From Hyperoodon ampullatus (taxonomy: Eukaryota; Chordata; Mammalia; Artiodactyla; Ziphiidae): a stretch of DNA of 64,000 nucleotides. The position numbers were made by a program, and so were the translations under genes. Positions within the stretch are counted from its first letter, which is position 1. The number at the start of each line of letters is the position of its first letter. A model generated the notes under the pieces. It was not told where the DNA came from and searched no databases. It saw only the letters and a list, made by a program, of their open reading frames with translations. This document shows, one piece after another, positions 12,175-26,082 of the stretch. The stretch spans positions 186,001 to 250,000 of the forward strand of contig CATKHW010000280.1 in NCBI GenBank assembly GCA_949752795.1, given 5' to 3'.

Positions 12175-13913
12175 AATATATCTGACTAGTAAGAATCTTA
12201 AAAGCTATGTATTGATATGTCTCCGTAAGGGAATCAAGTGTGTCTAGACTGGCATAAACATGGCAGCGAGAATCAGCTCAAACCCACTATAAAAAGGAAT
12301 TTCAAAAACAAAACAAAAAAACTGGGAAATTCTTTACAATTCCTTCAGTGTCAATGATGAAACCTGGAATGACCCTATCTACAACGACAGCTGGATGTGG
12401 CATAAGGCTGGACACTTGGGACTGAGGGGATTGGTGAGATTGGGTGAGCAAATGCAGACCCTTTAAAGCAATAATGCATGGCACCCAATCCATGGGTCCC
12501 AACTCTCCAGGTTGAAGGGAATATTACTACAGTTATAACATGTACGGGAAACCTAGAGAACGGACACACTGTGAATACGAAAGGTTTCTAAAACTCAACG
12601 AATAGTCCCTCCCCTGATGCTCCGGTTTGACTTTCCATCTGCTTTACTATCAATCTCCCACCTTGGAGAGACAGCCCCTTAAACCTCCAGGTTCGCACAG
12701 GTTGCCAATTTGGCAGAGGATGAAAGGGAAGAGGGAGAACCAATGAGAGAGTAGCTGTTAGGCATTTGGATGGGCACATTTCACTCTAACTTCCCGGCAG
12801 GAATAAGAATTAACCAAAGTCTCAGCCACCCACCGGGAACCAGCATAGGTCCTGATCCAAAATTTTGGACTTGCAGTCAGCTCACAAAAAACGAGTTGCA
12901 AAATGGAGCTCAAGGGCACAGCAATTCAAAAACTGGCAGAGTAATAAAGGACAATTATCGTCCGAAAATCTGTTAAGGGAAGGCAACGAGGCGGACTTGA
13001 AAGCGAGGCAGAATAGCCGGAAACAGATTTCAAGAGGTACGTTGGAATCGCCTTTAAAGCACAGGAAGAGGGGCACAACTTCGACAATGATGCACTTGGC
13101 CAAAAAGGGCGTATGCGTTTTCTCCTGAATATATTCAGGAGAAAACGCATACGCCCTTTTTGGCCAAGCAAGCAAGCGGGCAATGCTAATCTGCACTACA
13201 AAGAAGTATCGCTTCCCACCGGTCAAAAGGGACATCCACAAAATGTGTAAAAACCAGAAAGGCAAGACAGGCCCTGGAGAACAGGGAGCCTGGTTATGCT
13301 GATGGGCGGGATGTAAATTGCCAACTGCCTCTCTGGAGGAGTGCATTGTGTTCCCTAAAAAAAGTAAAGAACAGAGCTACAGAGCCAAGGGCACTTCCAG
13401 TCTAGGGAATATACCTTGGGAAAACTGAAAATCAATAAGACAGAGCCACCCCAAAATTTAGGGCTGCACTGCTTACAAGGACCTCAACTTGGGTACACCT
13501 TAAATATCCCAGGAAATATAAAAATGGTTCAAAAAATTGTGGTACTTACGTACGATGGAATATCCCTCAGCCATGAAATCAATGTCATAAGACCAGTAGC
13601 AGCAAAATGGGTGGATTCAGGTACGATGATTCTAAGTGAAATAAGTCACACAGAAAAAGAAACTTATCATAAGATATCACTTATGAAGATCCTGTAAACA
13701 TGGCTACACTTGAACTGAGTTAGGAAAGAGAACAGTGTCTCACATTTAGAAAACACTCTTATGCCTGCTTAAGGGGGAAGGAGAGGTGGGGTGATGCATA
13801 AAACCAGAGTTTGATATAAGCACAGGTACCGTTCCAAAAACCAACTATGGAATAGACAAGACCTACACCTTCCTCAGTGAAAGGGACTCAAAACCCCATA
13901 TTTCCCGCAGAGG
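12175..13913 (+). repeat. Satellite unit 8
   Basis: Class A unit with a perfect palindrome. Its start matches unit 5; around 12850-12905 it switches to a variant set (cctgatccaaaat, cttgcagtcagc, gttgcaaaatgg) shared with unit 10. The unit is therefore a mosaic. Confidence 0.95.
13095..13168. repeat. 74-bp perfect palindrome in unit 8
   Basis: All 37 pairs match, axis between 13131 and 13132. Confidence 0.97.
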
Positions 13914-15650
13914 AATATATCTGACTAGTAAGAATCTTAAAACCTATGTATTGATATGTCTCTGTAAGGGAATCAAGTGTGTCTAGACTGGCATAAACAT
14001 GGCAGCGAGTATCAGCTCAAACCCACTATAAAAAGAATTTCAAAACCAAAACAAAAAAACCGGGAGATTCTTTACAATTACTTCAGGGTCTCTGATGAAA
14101 CCTAGAATGACCCTATCTACAATGACAGCTGGATGTGGCATAAGGCTGGACACTTGGGAAGGAGATGATTGGTGAGATTGGGTGAGCAAATGCAGACCCT
14201 TTAAAGCACAAATGCCTGGCACCCATTCCATGGGTCCCAACTCTCCAGGTTGAAGGGAATATTATTACAGTTATAACATGTACGGAAAACATAGAGAACG
14301 GACACACTGTGAATACGAAAGGTTTCTAAAACTCAACGAATAGTCCCTCACCTGGTGCTCCGGTTTCACTTTCCATCTGCTTTACTATCAACATCCCAAC
14401 TTGGAGAGACAGCCCCTTTAACCTCCTGGTTCCCAAAGGTTGCCAATTTGGCAGAGGATGAAAGGGAAGAGGGAGAACCAATGAGAGAGTAGCTGTTAGG
14501 CATTTGGACGGGCACATATCACTGTAATATCCCGGCAGGAAGAAGAATTAACCAAAGTCTCAGCCCCCCACCGGGAACCAGTATAGGTCCTGAACCAAAA
14601 TTTTGGACTTGCGGTCAGCTCACCAAAAACGAGTTGAAAAATGGAGCTCAGGGGCACAGAAATTCACAAATGGGACGAGTAATAAAGGACAACTTTCGTC
14701 CAAAAATCTGTTGAGGGAAGGCAACGAGGCAGACTTGAAAGCGAGGCAGAATAGCAGGAAACAGATTTCAAGAGGTACGTTGGAATCGCCTTTAAAGCAC
14801 AGGAAGAAGGGCACAACTTCGACAATGATGCACTTGGCCAAAAAGGGCGTATGCGTTTTCTCCTGAATATATTCAGGAGAAAACGCATACGCCCTTTTTG
14901 GCCAAGCAAGCAAGCGGGCAATGCAAATCTGCACTACAAAGAAGTATCACTTCCCACCGGTCAAAAGGGACATCCACAAAATGTGTAAAAACCAGAAAGG
15001 CAAGACAGGCCCTGGAGAACAGGGAGCCTTGATATGCTGATGGGAGGGATGTAAATTGCCAACTGCCTCTCTGGAGGAGTGCATTGTGTTCCCTAAAACA
15101 AGTAAACAACAGAGCTACAGAGCCAAGGGCACTTCCAGTCTAGGGAATATACCTTGGGAAAACTGAAAATCAATAAGACAGAACCACCCCAAAATATAGG
15201 GTTGCACTGCTTACAAGGACCTCAACTTGGGTTCACCTTAAATATCCCAGGAAATATAAAAATGGTTCAAAAAATTGTGGTACTTACGTACAATGGAATA
15301 TCCCTCAGCCATGAAATCAATGTCATAAGAGCAGTAGCAGCAAAATGGGTGGATTCAGGTACGATGATTCTAAGTGAAATAAGTCACAGAGAAACAGAAA
15401 CTTATCATAAGATATCACTTATGAAGATCCTATAAACATGGCTACACTTGAACTGAGTTAGGAAAGAGAACAGTGTCTCACATTTAGAAAACAATCTTAT
15501 GCCTGCTTAAGGGGGAAGGAGAGGTGGGGTGATCCATAAAACCAGCGTTTGATATAAGCACAGGTACCGTTCCAAAAACCCACTATGGAATAGACAAGAC
15601 CTACACCTTCCTCAGTGAAAGGGACTCAAAACCACTATTTCCCGCAGAGG
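13914..15650 (+). repeat. Satellite unit 9
   Basis: Class B unit of 1,737 bp with a perfect palindrome. It has a one-base loss in the A-rich tail region (ataaaaagaatttc near 14030). Confidence 0.95.
14833..14906. repeat. 74-bp perfect palindrome in unit 9
   Basis: All 37 pairs match, axis between 14869 and 14870. Confidence 0.97.
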
Positions 15651-17388
15651 AATATATCTGACTAGTAAGAATCTTAAAACCTATGTATTGATATGTCTCC
15701 GTAAGGGAATCAAGTGTGTCTAGACTGGCATAAACATGGCAGCGAGAATCAGCTCAAACCCACTATAAAAAGGAATTTCAAAAACAAAACAAAAAAAACG
15801 GCAAATTCTTTACAATTCCTTCAGGGTCTCTGATGAAACCTGGAATGACCCTATCTTCAACGACAGCTGGATATGGTATAAGGCTGGACACTTGGGACTG
15901 AGAGGATTGGTGAGATTGGGTGAGCAAATGCAGACCCTTTAAAGCAATAATGCATGGCACCCATTCCATGGGTCCCAACTCTCCAGCTTGAAGGGAATAT
16001 TACTGCAGCTATAACATGTACAGGAAACCTAGAGAACGGACACACTGTGAATATGAAGGGTTTCTAAAACTCAACGAATAGTCCCTCTCCTGGTGCTCGG
16101 GTTTGACATTCCATCTGCTTTACTATCAACCTCCCAACTTGCAGAGACAGCCCCTTAAACCTCCTGGTTCGCACAGGTTGCCAATTTGGCAGAGGATGAA
16201 AGGGAAGAGGGAGAACCAATGAGAGAGTAGCTGTTAGGCATTTGGATGGGCACATATCTCTCTATCTTCCCGGCAGGAATACGAATTAACCAAAGTCTCA
16301 GCCACCCACCGGGAACCAGCATATGTCCTGATCCAAAATTTTGGACTTGCAGTCAGCTCACAAAAAACGAGTTGCAAAATGGAGCTCAAGGGCACAGAAA
16401 ATCACAAACTGGCAGAGCAATAAAGGACAACTATCGTCCAAAAATCTGTTAAGGGAAGCAACGAGTCGAACTTGAATGTGAGGCAGAATAGCAGGAAACA
16501 GATTTCAAGAGGTACGTTGGAATCGCCTTTAAAGCACAGGAAGAAGGGCACAACTTCGACAAAGACGCACTTGGCCAAAAAGGGCGTATGCGTTTTCTCC
16601 TGAATATATTCAGGAGAAAACGCATACGCCCTTTTTGGCCAAGCAAGCAAGCGGGCAATGCATATCTGCACTAGAAAGAAGTATCACTTCCCACCGGTCA
16701 AAAGGGACATCCACAAAATGCTTAAAAACCAGAAAGGCAAGACAGGCCCTGGAGAACAGGGAGCCTTGTTATGCTGATGGGCGGGATGTAAATTGCCAAC
16801 TGCCTCTCTGCAGGAGTGCATTGTGTTCCCTAAAACAAGTAAACAACAGAGCTACAGAGCCAAGGGCACTTCCAGTCTAAGGAATATAGCTTGGGAAAAC
16901 TGAAAATCAATAAGACAGAGCCACCACAAAATTTAGGGCTGCACTGCTTACAAGGACCTCAACTTGGGTACACCTTAAATATCCCAGGAAATATAAAAAT
17001 GGTTCAAAAAATTGTGGTACATACGTACGATGGAATATCCCTCAGCCATGAAATCAATGTCATAAGACCAGTAGCAACAAAATGGGTGGATTCAGGTACG
17101 ATGATGCTAAGTGAATTAAGTTACAAAGAAAAAGAAACTTATCATAAGATATCACTTATGAAGATCCTATAAACATGGCTACACTTGAACTGAGTTAGGA
17201 AAGAGAACAGTGTCTCACATTTAGAAAACACTCTTATGCCTGCTTAAGGGGGAAGGAGAGGTGGGGTGATGCATAAAACCAGAGTTTGATATAAGCACAG
17301 GTACCGTTCCAAAAACCAACTACGGAATAGACAAGACCTACACCTTCCTCAGTGAAAGGGACTCAAAACCCCATATTTCCCGCAGAGG
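15651..17388 (+). repeat. Satellite unit 10
   Basis: Class A unit with a perfect palindrome. It shares cctgatccaaaat and cttgcagtcagc with unit 8. It has a one-base loss at gggaagcaacgag (near 16453) and several private changes beside it. Confidence 0.95.
16570..16643. repeat. 74-bp perfect palindrome in unit 10
   Basis: All 37 pairs match although the flanks just outside (aaagacgcac) carry private changes. Confidence 0.97.
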
Positions 17389-19127
17389 AATATATCTGAC
17401 TAGTAAGAATCTTAAAACCTATGTATTGATATGTCACCGTAAGGGAAACAAGTGTATCTAGACTGGCATAAACATGGCAGCGAGAATCAGCTCAAAACCA
17501 CTATAGAAAGGAATTTCAAAAACAAAACAAAAAAACTGGGAAATTCTTTACAATTCCTTCAGGGTCTCTGATGAAACCTGGAATGACCCTATCTACAACG
17601 ACAGCTGGATATGGCATAAGGCAGGACACTTGGGACAGAGAGAATTGGTGAGATTGGGTGAGCAAATGCAGACCCTTTAAAGCAATAATGCATGGCACCC
17701 ATTCCATGGGTCCCAACTCTCCAGGTTGAAGGGAATATTACTACAGTTATAACATGTACGGGAAACCTAGAGAACGGACACACTGTGAATACGAAGGTTT
17801 TCTAAAAATCAACGAATTGTCCCTCTCCTGGTGCTCCGATTTGACTTTCCACCTGCTTTACTATCAACCTCCCAACTTGGAGAGACAGCCCCTTTAACCT
17901 CCTGGTTCACACAGGTTGCCAATTTGGCAGAGGATGAAAGGGAAGAGGGAGAACCAATGAGAGAGTAGCTGTTAGGCATTTGGACGGGCACATATCACTG
18001 TAATTTCCAGGCAGGAGGAAGAATTAAATAAAGTCTCAGCCACCCACTTGGAAACAGTATAGGTCCTAAACCAAAATTTTGGACTTGCGGTCAGCTCACC
18101 AAAAACGAGTTGAAAAATGGGGCTCAGGGGCACAGCAATTAACAAACTGGCCGAGTAATAAAGGACAAGTATCGTCCAAAAATCTGTTGAGGGAAGGCAA
18201 CGAGGCAGACTTGAAAGCGAGGCAGAATAGCAGGAAATAGATTTCAAGAGGTACATTGGAATCGCCTTTAAAGCACAGGAAGAAGGGCACAACGTCGACA
18301 ATGATGCACTTGGCCAAAGAGGGCGTATGCGTTTTCTCCTGAATATATTCAGGAGAAAACGCATACGCCCTTTTTGGCCAAGCAAGCAAGCGGGCAATGC
18401 AAATCTGCACTACAAAGAAGTATCACTTCCCACCAGTCAAAAGGGACATCCACAAAATGTGTAAAAACCAGAAAGGCAAGACAGGCCCTGGAGAACAGGG
18501 AGCCTTGTTATGCTGATGGGAGGGATGTAAATTGCCAACTGCCTCTCTGGAGGAGTGCATTGTGTTCCCTAAAACAAGTAAAGAACAGAGCTACAGAGCC
18601 AAGGGCACTTCCAGTGTAGGGAATATACCTTGGGAAAACTGAAAATCAATAAGACAGAGCCACCCCAAAATTTAGGGCTGCACTGCTTACAAGGACCTCA
18701 ACTTGGGTACACCTTAAATATCCCAGGAAATATAAAAATGGTTCAAAAAATTGTGGTACTTACGTACGATGGAATATCCCTCAGCCATGAAATCAATGTC
18801 ATAAGACCAGTAGCAGCAAAATGGGTGGATTCAGGTACGATGATTCTAAGTGAAATAAGTCACACAGAAAAAGAAACTTATCATAAGATATAACTTATGA
18901 AGATCCGATAAACATGGCTACACTTGAACTGAGTTAGGAAAGAGAAAGGTGTCTCACATTTAGAAAACACTCTTATGCCTGCTTAAGGGGGAAGGAGAGG
19001 TGGGGTGATGCATAAAACCAGAGTTTGATATAAGCACAGGTACCTTTCCAAAAACCAACTATGGAATAGCCAAGACCTACACCTTCCTCAGTGAAAGGGA
19101 CTCAAAACCCCATATTTCCCGCAGAGG
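17389..19127 (+). repeat. Satellite unit 11
   Basis: Class A unit with one mismatch in the left palindrome arm. Private changes include tgtcaccgtaagggaaac near 17433 and attaaataaagtctc near 18024. Confidence 0.95.
18309..18382. repeat. Palindrome in unit 11
   Basis: One mismatched pair, from ccaaagaggg in the left arm. Confidence 0.95.
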
Positions 19128-20866
19128 AATATATCTGACTACTAAGAATCTTAAAACCTATGTATTGATATGTCTCCGTAAGGGAATCAAGTGTGTCTAG
19201 ACTGGCATAAACATGGCAGCGAGAATCAGCTCAAACCCACTATAAAAAGGAATTTCAAAAACAAAACAAAAAAACTGGGAAATTCTTTACAATTCCTTCA
19301 GGGTCTCTGATGAAACCTGGAATGACCCTATCTACAACGACAGCTGGATGTGGCATAAGGAGGGACACTTGGGACTGAGACGATTGTTGAGATTGGGTGA
19401 CCAAATGCAGACCCTTTGAAGCACAAATGCCTGGCACCCATTCCATGGGTCCCAACTCTCCAGGTTGAAGGGAATATTACTACAGCTATAACATGTACGG
19501 GAAACCTAGAGAACGGACACACTGTGAATACGAAAGGTTTCTAAAACTCAACGAATAGTCCCTCTCCTGGTGCTCCGGTTTGACTTTCCATCTGCTTTAC
19601 TATCAACCTCACAACTTGGAGAGACAGACCCTTTAACCTCCTGGTTCACACAGGTTGCCAATTTGGCAGAGGATGAAAGGGAAGAGGGAGAACCAATGAG
19701 AGAGCAGCTGTTAGGCATTTGGACGGGCACATATCACAGTAATTTTCCGGCAGGAAGAAGAACTAACCAAAGTCTCAGCCACCCACCGGGAACCAGTATA
19801 GGTCCTGAACCAAAATTTTGGACTTGCGGTCAGCTCACCAAAAACGAGTTGAAAAATGGAGCTCAGGGGCACAGCAATTCACAAACTGGCCGAGTAATAA
19901 AGGACAACTATCGTCCAAAAATCTGTTGAGGGAAGGCAACGAGGCGGGCTTGAAAGCGAGGCAGAATAGCAGGAAACAGATTTCAAGAGGTACGTTGGAA
20001 TCGCCTTTAAAGCACAGGAAGAGGGTCACAACTTCGACAATGATGCACTTGGCCAAAAAGGGCGTATGCGTTTTCTCCTGAATATATTCAGGAGAAAACG
20101 CATACGGCCTTTTTCGCCAAGCAAGCAAGCCGGCAATGCAAATCTGCACTACAAAGAAGTATCACTTCCCACCGGTCAAAAGCGATATCCACAAAATGTG
20201 TAAAAACCAGAAAGGCAAGACAGGCCTTGGAGAACAGGGAGCCTTGTTATGCTGATGGGCGGGATGTAAATTGCCAACTGCCTCTCTGGAGGAGTGCATT
20301 GTGTTCCCTAAAACAAGTAAAGAACAGAGCTACAGAGCCAAGGGCACTTCCAGTCTAGGGAATATACCTTGGGAAAACTGAAAATCAATAAGACACAGCC
20401 ACCCCAAAATTTAGGGCTGCACTGCTTACAAGGACCTCAACTTGGGTACACCTTAAATATCCCAGGAAATATAAAAATGGTTCAAAAAATTGTGGTACTT
20501 ACGTACGACGGAATATCCCTCAGCCATGAAATCAATGTCATAAGACGAGTAGCAGCAAAATGGGTGGATTCAGGTACGATGATTCTAAGTGAATTAAGTT
20601 ACACAGAAAAAGAAACTTATCATAAGATATCACTTATGAAGATCCTGTAAACATGGCTACACTTGAACAGAGTTAGGAAAGAGAACAGTGTCTCACATTT
20701 AGAAAACACTCTTATGCCTGCTTAAGGGGGAAGGAGAGGTTGGGTGATGCATAAAACCAGAGTTTGATATAAGCCCAGGTACCGTTCCAAAAACCAACTA
20801 TGGAATAGACAAGACCTACACCTTCCTCAGTGAAAGGGACTCAAAACACCATATTTCCCGCAGAGG
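19128..20866 (+). repeat. Satellite unit 12
   Basis: Class B unit. Its right palindrome arm carries two changes (catacggcc and tttcgcc). The region just before the palindrome has the longest undisturbed class consensus. Confidence 0.95.
20048..20121. repeat. Palindrome in unit 12
   Basis: Two mismatched pairs, both from changes in the right arm (catacggcc, tttcgcc). Confidence 0.95.
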
Positions 20867-22605
20867 AATATATCTGACTAGTAAGAATCTTAACACCTAT
20901 GTATTGATATGTCTCCGTAAGGGAATCAAGTGTGTCTAGACTGGCATAAACATGGCAGCGAGAATCAGCTCAAACTCACTATAAAAAGGAATTTCAAAAA
21001 CAAAACAAAAAAAACTGGGAAATTCTTTACAATTCCTTCAGGCTCTCTGATGAAACCTGGAATGACCCTATGTACAATGACAGCTGGATGTGGCATAAGG
21101 AGGGACACTTGGGACTGAGACGATTGGTGAGATTGGGTGAGCCAATGCCGACCCTTTAAAGCACAAATGCATGGCACCCATTCCATGGGTCCCAACTCTC
21201 CAGGTTGAAGGGAATATTACTACAGCTATAACATGTACGGGAAACCTAGAGAACGGACACACTGTGAATACGAAAGGTTTCTAAAACTCAACGAATAGTC
21301 CCTCTCCTGGTGCTCCGGTTTGACTTTCCATCTGCTTTACTATCAACCTCCCAACTTGGAGAGACAGCCCCTTTAACCTCCTGGTTCGCACAGGTTGCCA
21401 ATTTTGCAGAGGATGAAAGGGAAGAGGGAAAACCAATGAGAGAATAGCTGTTAGGCATTTGGAGAGGCATATATCACTGTAATTTCCCGGCAGGAAGAAG
21501 AATTAACAAAAGTCTCAGCCATCCACCGGGAACCAGCATTGTTCCTGAACCAAAATTTTGGACTTGCGGTCAGCTCACCAAAAACGAGTTGAAAAATGGA
21601 GCTCAGGGGCTCAGCAATTCACAAACTGGCCGAGTAATAAAGGACAACTATCGTCCAAAAATCTGTTGAGGGAAGGCAACGAGGCGGACTTGAAAGCGAG
21701 GCAGAATAGCAGGAAACAGATTTCAAGAAGTACCTTGGAATCGCCTTTAAAGCACAGGAAGAGGGGCACAACTTCGACAATGATGCACTTGGCCAAAAAG
21801 GGCGTATGCGTTTTCTCCTGAATATATTCAGGAGAAAACGCATACGCCCTTTTTGGCCAAGCAAGCAAGCGGGCAATGCAAATCTGCACTCCAAAGGAGT
21901 ATCACTTCTTACCGGTCAAAAGGGACATCCACAAAATGTGTAAAACCCAGAAAGGCAAGACAGGTCCTGCAGAACAGGGAGCCTTGTTATGCTGATGGGC
22001 AGGATATAAATTACCAACTGCCTCTCTGGAGGAGTGCCTTGTGTTCCCTAACGCAAGTAAACAACAGAGCTACAGAGCTAAGGGCACTTCCAGTCTAGGG
22101 AATATAACTTGGGAAAACTGAAAATCAATAAGACAGAGCCACCCCAAAATTTAGGGCTGCACTGCTTACAAGGACCTCAACTTGGGTACACCTTAAGTAT
22201 CCAGGAAATATAAAAATGGTTTAAAAAATTGTGGTACTTACGTACGATGGAATATCCCTCAGCCATAAAATCAATGTCATAAAACCAGTAGCAGCAAAAT
22301 GGGTGGTTTCAGGTACGATGATTCTAAGTGAAATAAGTCACACAGAAAAAGAAACTTATCATAAGATATCACTTATGAAGATCCTGTATACATGGCTACA
22401 CTTGAACTGAGTTAGGAAAGAGAACAGTGTCTCACATTTAGAAAACACTCTTATGCCTGCTTAAGGGGGAAGGAGAGGTGGGGTGATTCATAAAACCAGA
22501 GTTTGATATAAGCACAGGTACCGTTCCATAAACCAACTATGGAATAGACAAGACCTACACCTTCCTCAGTGAAAGGGACTCAAAACCCCATATTTCCCGC
22601 AGAGG
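20867..22605 (+). repeat. Satellite unit 13
   Basis: This unit carries an intermediate allele (acaaatgcatgg near 21163), which looks like a step or recombinant between classes A and B. The palindrome is perfect. A one-base deletion near 22200 (aagtatccagg) would break the ORF2 remnant. Confidence 0.95.
21788..21861. repeat. 74-bp perfect palindrome in unit 13
   Basis: All 37 pairs match, axis between 21824 and 21825. Confidence 0.97.
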
Positions 22606-24343
22606 AATATATCTGACTAGTAAGAATCTTAAAACGTATGTATTGATAGGTCTCCGTAAGGGAATCAAGTGTGTCTAGACTGGCATAAACATGGCAACGA
22701 GAATCAGCTCAAACCCACTCTAAAAAGGAATTTCAAAAACAAAACAAAAAAACTGGGAAATTCTTTACAATTCCTTCAGGGTCTCTGATGAAACCTGGAA
22801 TGACCCTATCTACAACGACAGCTGGATGTGGCATAAGGAGGGACACTTGGGACTGAGACGATTGGTGAGATTGGGAGAGCAAATGCAGACCCTTTAAAGC
22901 ACAAATGCCTGGCACCCATTCCATGGGTCCCAACTCTCCAGGTTGAAGGGAATATTACTACAGCTGTAACATGTTCGGGAAACCTAGAGAACGGACACAC
23001 TGTGAATACGAAAGGTTTCTAAAACTCAACGGATAGTCCCTCTCCTGATGCTCCGGTTTGACTTTCCATCTGCTTTACTATCAACCTCCCAACTTGGAGA
23101 GACAGCCCCTTTAACCTCCTGGTTCGCACAGGTTGCCAATTTGGCAGAGGATGAAAGGGAAGAGGGAGAACCAATGAGAGAGTAGCTGTTAGGCATTTGG
23201 ATGGGCACATATCACTCTAAGTTCCCGGCAGGAAGAAGAATTAACCAAAGTCTCAGCCACCCACCGGGAACCAGTATAGGTCCTGAACCAAAATTTTGGA
23301 CTTGCGGTCAGCTCACCAAAAACGAGTTGAAAAATGGAGCTCAGGGGCACAGCAATTCACAAACTGGCCGAGTAATAAAGGACAACTATCGTCCAAAAAT
23401 CTGTTGAGGGAAGGCAACGAGGCGGACTTTAAAGCGAGGCAGAATAGCAGTAAACAGATTTCAAGAGGTACGTTGGAATCGCCTTTAAAGCACAGGAAGA
23501 GGGGCACAAGTTCGACAATGATGCACTTGGCCAAAAAGGGCGTATGTGTTTTCTCCTGAATATATTCAGGAGAAAACGCATACGCCCTTTTTGGCCAAGC
23601 AAGCAAGCGGGCAATGCAAATCGGCACTACAAAGAAGTATCACTTCCCACCGGTCAAAAGGGACATCCTCAAAATGTGTAAAAACCGGAAAGGCAAGACA
23701 GGCCCTGGAGAACAGGGAGCCTTTTTATGCTGATGGGCGGAATGTAAATTGCCAACTGCCTCTCTGGAGGAGTACATTGCGTTCCCTAAAACAAGTAAAG
23801 AACAGAGCTACAGAGCCAAGGGCACTTCCAGTCTAGGGAATATACCTTGGGAAAATTGAAAATCAATAAGACAGAGCCACCCCAAAATTTAGGGCTGCAC
23901 TGCTTACAAGGACCTCAACTTGGGTACACCTTAAATATCCCAGGAAATATAAAAATGGTTCAAAAAATTGTGGTACTTACGTACGATGGAATATCCTTCA
24001 GCCATGACATCAATTTCATAAGACCAGTAGCAGCAAAATGGTTGGATTCAGGTACGATGATTCTAAGTGAAATAAGTCACACAGAAAAAGAAACTTATCA
24101 TAAGATATCACTTATGAAGATCCTGTAAACATGGCTACACTTGAACTGAGTTAGGAAAGAGAACAGTGTCTCACATTTAGAAAACACTCTTATGCCTGCT
24201 TAGGGGGAAGGAGAGGTGGGGTGATGCATAAAACCAGAGTTTGATATAAGCACAGGTACCGTTAAAAAAACCAACTATGGAATAGAAAAGACCTACACCT
24301 TCCTCATTGAAAGAGACTCAAAACCCCATATTTCCCGCAGAGG
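22606..24343 (+). repeat. Satellite unit 14
   Basis: Class B unit with one mismatch in the left palindrome arm (tatgtgtt). It has private changes in the ORF2 remnant near 23996-24050. Confidence 0.95.
23526..23599. repeat. Palindrome in unit 14
   Basis: One mismatched pair, from gtatgtgtt in the left arm, a loss of a CpG. Confidence 0.95.
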
Positions 24344-26082
24344 AATATATCTGACTAGTAAGAATCTTAAAACCTATGTATTGATATGTCTCTGTAAGGG
24401 AATCAAGTGTGTCTAGACTGGCATAAACATGGCAGTGAGAATCAGCTCAAACCCACTATAAAAACGAATTTCAAAAACAAAACAAAAAAACTGAGAAATT
24501 CTTTACAGTTCCTTCAGGGTCTCTGATGAAACATGGAATGACCATATCTACAACGACAGCTGGATATGGCATAAGGCTGGACACTTGAGACTGAGAGGGT
24601 AGGTGAGATTGGGTGAGCAAATGCAGACCCTTTAAAGCAATAATGCATGGAACCCATTCCATGGGTCCCAACTCTCCAGGTTGTAGGGAATATTACTACA
24701 GTTATAACATGTACGGGAAACCTAGAGAACGGACACACTGTGAATACGAAAGGTTTCTAAAACTCAAGGAATAGTCCCTCTCCTGTTGCCCCGGTTTGAC
24801 TTTCCATCTGCTTTACTATCAATCTCCCAACTTGCAGACACAGCCCCTTGAACCTCCTGGTTCGCACAGGTTGCCAATTTAGCAGAGGATGAAAGGGAAG
24901 AGGGAGAACCAATGAGAGAGTAGCTGTTAGGCATTTGGCCGGGCACATATCACTCTAATTTCCCGGCAGGAAGAAGAATTAACCAAAGTCTCAGCCACCC
25001 ACCGGGAAACAGTATAGGTCCTGAACCAAAATTTTGGACTTGCGGTCAGCTAACAAAAAACGAGTTGACAAATGGAGCTCAGGGGCACAGCAATTCACAA
25101 ACTGGCCGAGTAATAAAGGACAACTATCGTCCAAAAATCTGTTGAGGGAAGGCAATGAGGCAGACTTGAATGTGAGGCAGAATAGCAGGAAACAGATTTC
25201 AAGAGGTATGTTGGAATCGCCTTTGAAGAACAGGAAGAGGGGCACAATTTCGACAATGATGCACTTGGCCAAAAAGGGCGTATGCGTTTTCTCCTGAATA
25301 TATTCAGGAGAAAACGCATACGCCCGTTTTGGCCAAGCAAGCAAGCGGGCAATGCAAATCTGCACTACAAAGAAGTATCACTTCCCACCGGTCAAAAGGG
25401 ACATCAACAAAATGTGTAAAAACCAGAAAGGCAAGACAGGCCCTGGGGAACAGGGAGCCTTGTTATGCTGATAGGCGGCATGTAAATTGCCAACTGCATC
25501 TCTGGAGGAGTGCATTGTGTTCCCTAAAACAAGTAAACAACAGAGCTACAGAGCCAAGGGCACTTCCAGTCTAGGGAATATACCTTGGGAAAACTGAAAA
25601 TCAATAAGACAGAGCCACCCCAAAATTTAGGGCTGCACTGCTTACAAGGACCTCAACTTGGGTACACCTTAAATATCCCAGGATATATAAAAATGGTTCA
25701 AAAAATTGTGGTACTTATGTACGATGGAATATCCCTCAGCCATGAAATCAATGTCATAAGACCAGTAGCAGCAAAATGGGTAGATTCAGGTACGATGATT
25801 CTAAGTGAAATAAGTCACAGAGAAAAAGAAACTTATCATAAGATATCACTTATGAAGATCCTGTAAACATGGCTACACTTGAACTGAGTTAGGAAAGAGA
25901 ACAGTGGCTCACATTTAGAAAACACTCATATGCCTGCTTAAGGGGGAAGGAGAGGTGGGGTGATGCATAAAACCAGAGTTTGATATAAGCACAGGTACCG
26001 TTCCAAGAACCAACTATGGAATAGACAAGACCTACACCTTCCTCAGTGAAAGGGACTCAAAACCACATATTTCCCGCAGAGG
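24344..26082 (+). repeat. Satellite unit 15
   Basis: Class A unit with one mismatch in the right palindrome arm (cgcccgtttt). It shares the tatgtacgatgg change in its 3' part with unit 16. Confidence 0.95.
25264..25337. repeat. Palindrome in unit 15
   Basis: One mismatched pair, from cgcccgtttt in the right arm. Confidence 0.95.
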
